DNA of 64,000 nt from Novosphingobium sp. 9U. Lineage in GTDB: Bacteria; Pseudomonadota; Alphaproteobacteria; Sphingomonadales; Sphingomonadaceae. The stretch spans positions 124,001 to 188,000 of the forward strand of contig NZ_LR732488.1 of the NCBI RefSeq assembly GCF_902506425.1, written 5' to 3'. Shown here piece by piece: positions 62,366 to 64,000 of this stretch (position 1 is the stretch's first letter; every line of letters starts with the position of its first letter). A model generated the notes under the pieces. It worked only from the letters and a program-made list of their open reading frames with translations. It did not search any database and was not told where the DNA came from. The translations under genes were made by a program, and so were the position numbers.

Positions 62366-63217
62366 TCAGGCGATCGTTAGCGAGCAGCGGTCGAGCACTG
62401 TCTCGTTCCGCTCCTGCGCGACGGCGCGGAAGCGGATGGCGTCGCCTTCCTCAAAGAAGTCGACCCGGATCGTCTCGCCCGGCATCACTGGCTTGGAAAA
62501 CCGCGTGAACATGCCGGTCAGCCGTGCCGGATCGTTGTCGCAATAGGCGGAAAGCGCAGCCCGGCACGCAATGCCGTTAGTGCACAGGCCATGCAGGATG
62601 GGCGCGGGAAAGCCTGCCTTGGCAGCGATCGCCGGATCTGCGTGGAGCGGGTTCCAGTCGCCTGATAGGCGATAGATCAAGGCCTGGCGCGGCAGTGTCG
62701 CGATGGCGACGCTACAGTCGGGCGCGCGGTCGGGCAGGGCGGTCGCGGGGGCAGGTGGCTCACCGAAGCCCCCTTGCCCGCCGTCGCCCCGCAGGAACAG
62801 CGTCGATCGCACCGTTGCGATGTGTGTGCCGGTGGCGACGTCGTAGAGCTCCTTGTCCTGGTGCATCAGTGCGCCGCGGCCGTCGCCTTTGTCCTCGATG
62901 GCGCGCACCGAGTATTCGCCGCGCAGAGCGCCCGTCGGCGGCAAGGGCGCATGCATGCGGAAATCCTGCTCGGCGTGGAGGATCTTGACCCAGTCGATCC
63001 CGAACTCAGGGCGCTGCGCCCAGAAGCCGGGATGGCACAACACGTTGACGTAGGACGGCACGCTCTTGAGCGCGCCTTCGTAGACGAACGGCAGTTCCTG
63101 CGTATCGGTCGGATCGCCACCATAGCCCAGGCCAAGGGCATAGAGGACCGTTTCACGAATGCCGTATTCCTGGACGATGGGTTCGATGCGCAACGCGCGA
63201 ATGACATCGAGTTTCAT
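62366..63217 (-). CDS. MaoC family enoyl-CoA hydratase 2 (hot-dog fold)
   Basis: A 283-residue double hot-dog protein. The hydratase-2 motif YRLSGDWNPLHADPAIAAKA holds Asp187, Asn189 and His192, and GFPAPILHGLCTNGIA follows. Length and layout match the hydratase domain of the peroxisomal type 2 multifunctional enzyme, which makes (R)-3-hydroxyacyl-CoA. The SDR at 57293 would be its natural partner. ATG at 63217 has GGGGAGGCTC upstream. The divergent enoyl-CoA hydratase gene is separated from it by 123 bases containing an inverted repeat. Confidence 0.92.
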   Translation of the reverse strand: MKLDVIRALRIEPIVQEYGIRETVLYALGLGYGGDPTDTQELPFVYEGALKSVPSYVNVLCHPGFWAQRPEFGIDWVKILHAEQDFRMHAPLPPTGALRGEYSVRAIEDKGDGRGALMHQDKELYDVATGTHIATVRSTLFLRGDGGQGGFGEPPAPATALPDRAPDCSVAIATLPRQALIYRLSGDWNPLHADPAIAAKAGFPAPILHGLCTNGIACRAALSAYCDNDPARLTGMFTRFSKPVMPGETIRVDFFEEGDAIRFRAVAQERNETVLDRCSLTIA

Positions 63218-63275
63218 GAGCCTCCCCGTGCTAGTGGATCGAGACCAGGCCGATTGCCCGTGCGATTCACACTTG

Positions 63276-63295
63276 TTGGTAAGCCTGCGTACCAA
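63276..63295. promoter_or_regulatory. Inverted repeat operator candidate
   Basis: TTGGTA (63276-63281), eight-base spacer, TACCAA (63290-63295), a perfect 20-base dyad between divergent genes. The right part includes CGTACCA, one base off the CRTACTA core. Confidence 0.6.
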
Positions 63296-63340
63296 TAAGA
63301 CTAGGAAATGAAAAGTCTTGGCAAACGGTGAGGATTGAGG

Positions 63341-64000
63341 ATGCTGGATGAAAGCCGCTACGAGGCACTTAAGTTTACCCGCAACGGTCGAGTGCTGACC
63401 GTCTCGATTAACCTGCCCGACAAAGCCAACGCGGTAACACACCAGCTGCATGTCGAGATGTCGAGAGTGTTCGACGATGTGGCTGACGACGCGGGCAGCG
63501 ACATCATCGTCCTTACTGGCGAAGGCAAGGTCTTTTGCGCTGGCGGCGACATGAATTGGCTGGCGGGCGAGCTTGAGAACGGACTAGCGCCGTTCATCGT
63601 CGAAGGGCGGGTGATGAAACGCATCGTCTCGTCGCTGCTCGACTGTCCCAAGCCGGTGATCGCCAAAGTCAACGGCGACGCGATGGGTTTCGGCGCGACG
63701 ATCGCGTTGCTGTGCGACGTAGTGTTCGCGGCTGAGGGAGCACGCTTTGCCGACCCGCACGTCAAGGTGGGCCTCGTCGCGGGCGACGGTGGGGCGCTGA
63801 TCTGGCCGGCGCTGATCGGCTACGGCAAGGCGCGGCACTATCTCCTCAGCGGCGACCCCATCGAGGCAACGGAGGCCGAGCGCCTCGGTCTTATCGCCTT
63901 CGCAGTGCCGGGTGATCAGCTTGACGAGGAAGTAGCTTCATACGCGCGGCGCATGGCGCGGGGCGCCCAATCAGCGATCCGCTACACCAAGATTGCCGCA
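63341..64000 (+). CDS. Enoyl-CoA hydratase/isomerase family protein (3' truncated by window end)
   Basis: The first 220 codons of a crotonase are present and open to the window edge. FCAGGDMNWLAGE is the oxyanion loop; NGDAMGFGATIALLCDVVFA and ADPHVKVGLVAGDGG are the usual core. The first catalytic Glu position is not Glu here (GFGATI), so activity is not certain. ATG at 63341 follows GAGGATTGAGG. Divergent from MaoC and downstream of the TTGGTA/TACCAA dyad. Confidence 0.88.
   Translation, partial: MLDESRYEALKFTRNGRVLTVSINLPDKANAVTHQLHVEMSRVFDDVADDAGSDIIVLTGEGKVFCAGGDMNWLAGELENGLAPFIVEGRVMKRIVSSLLDCPKPVIAKVNGDAMGFGATIALLCDVVFAAEGARFADPHVKVGLVAGDGGALIWPALIGYGKARHYLLSGDPIEATEAERLGLIAFAVPGDQLDEEVASYARRMARGAQSAIRYTKIAA

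Noticed and set aside
1..64000. CRISPR arrays, tRNA or rRNA genes, intact insertion sequences
   Set aside because: No regularly spaced direct repeats, cloverleaf-like sequences, rRNA segments or transposase genes were recognised on either strand.

Overview
The window is a GC-rich, densely coded stretch of bacterial chromosome or large plasmid. It is dominated by lipid-, ring- or isoprenoid-type catabolic genes: seven SDR oxidoreductases, two aromatic-ring-type Rieske oxygenases plus a Rieske ferredoxin, a P450, an extradiol/VOC protein, a FAH hydrolase, two tandem-fused acyl-CoA dehydrogenases, three enoyl-CoA hydratase-like proteins, a MaoC hydratase, an acyl-CoA ligase, a CoA-transferase and a B12-dependent mutase. 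Two large TonB-dependent receptors with 'VVTAQRR'-type N-termini and an alphaproteobacterial-style acetolactate synthase point to a sphingomonad (Novosphingobium/Sphingobium/Sphingopyxis type). That assignment is inference from gene content, not from a marker gene.

Layout. 1-11.3 kb: short plus-strand operons of NTF2-like proteins, SDRs, a TetR regulator, a VOC protein, a lipocalin-like CrtC/AttH-type protein, an aminoglycoside-phosphotransferase-fold kinase and a beta-keto acid cleavage enzyme, with one minus-strand FAH hydrolase. 11.5-17.2 kb: a homodimeric-type 2-oxoacid dehydrogenase E1 and its E2 (no E3), a divergent Lrp regulator, and a two-subunit CoA-transferase. 17.2-22.2 kb: a gene-poor, decayed segment with a tyrosine phosphatase, a lone ilvB, a remnant of a group II intron maturase, and a wrecked nucleotidyltransferase-HEPN gene. 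22.2-32.9 kb: a minus-strand operon of eight genes running receptor, P450, SDR, SDR, NTF2-like, kinase, Rieske oxygenase, fused acyl-CoA dehydrogenase. 33-43.8 kb: enoyl-CoA hydratases, MarR, CoA ligase, a kinase-fold protein lacking its catalytic Asp, a flavin oxidase, an AveC-like membrane protein, a second membrane protein, a DapB-like reductase and a second CrtC/AttH-type protein. 44-64 kb: a sulfotransferase, a 5-alpha-reductase-like membrane enzyme with a Rieske ferredoxin and TetR, a desaturase-like flavoprotein with a small unknown protein and a B12-binding subunit, the second receptor, the mutase large subunit, the second Rieske oxygenase with TetR, an orphan cytochrome-oxidase III/IV-like pair, an SDR/free lipoyl protein/fused dehydrogenase operon, another membrane protein, a TetR, a MaoC hydratase and a truncated enoyl-CoA hydratase at the right edge.

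How it may work together (inference): receptors import a hydrophobic substrate; P450, Rieske oxygenases, SDRs and flavoenzymes oxidise it; CoA ligase, fused dehydrogenases, hydratases and MaoC shorten it by beta-oxidation-like steps; the B12 mutase rearranges a branched acyl-CoA; the CoA-transferase and the 2-oxoacid dehydrogenase feed central metabolism. Between 33 and 63.3 kb many intergenic regions carry a short shared motif with core CRTACTA, suggesting one regulon controlled by one or more of the TetR proteins. The most unusual items are a split B12 acyl-CoA mutase whose large subunit has a substituted active site, a free-standing lipoyl protein inside a dehydrogenase operon, an orphan oxidase-III/IV pair, and a small family of hydrophobic AveC-like membrane proteins.
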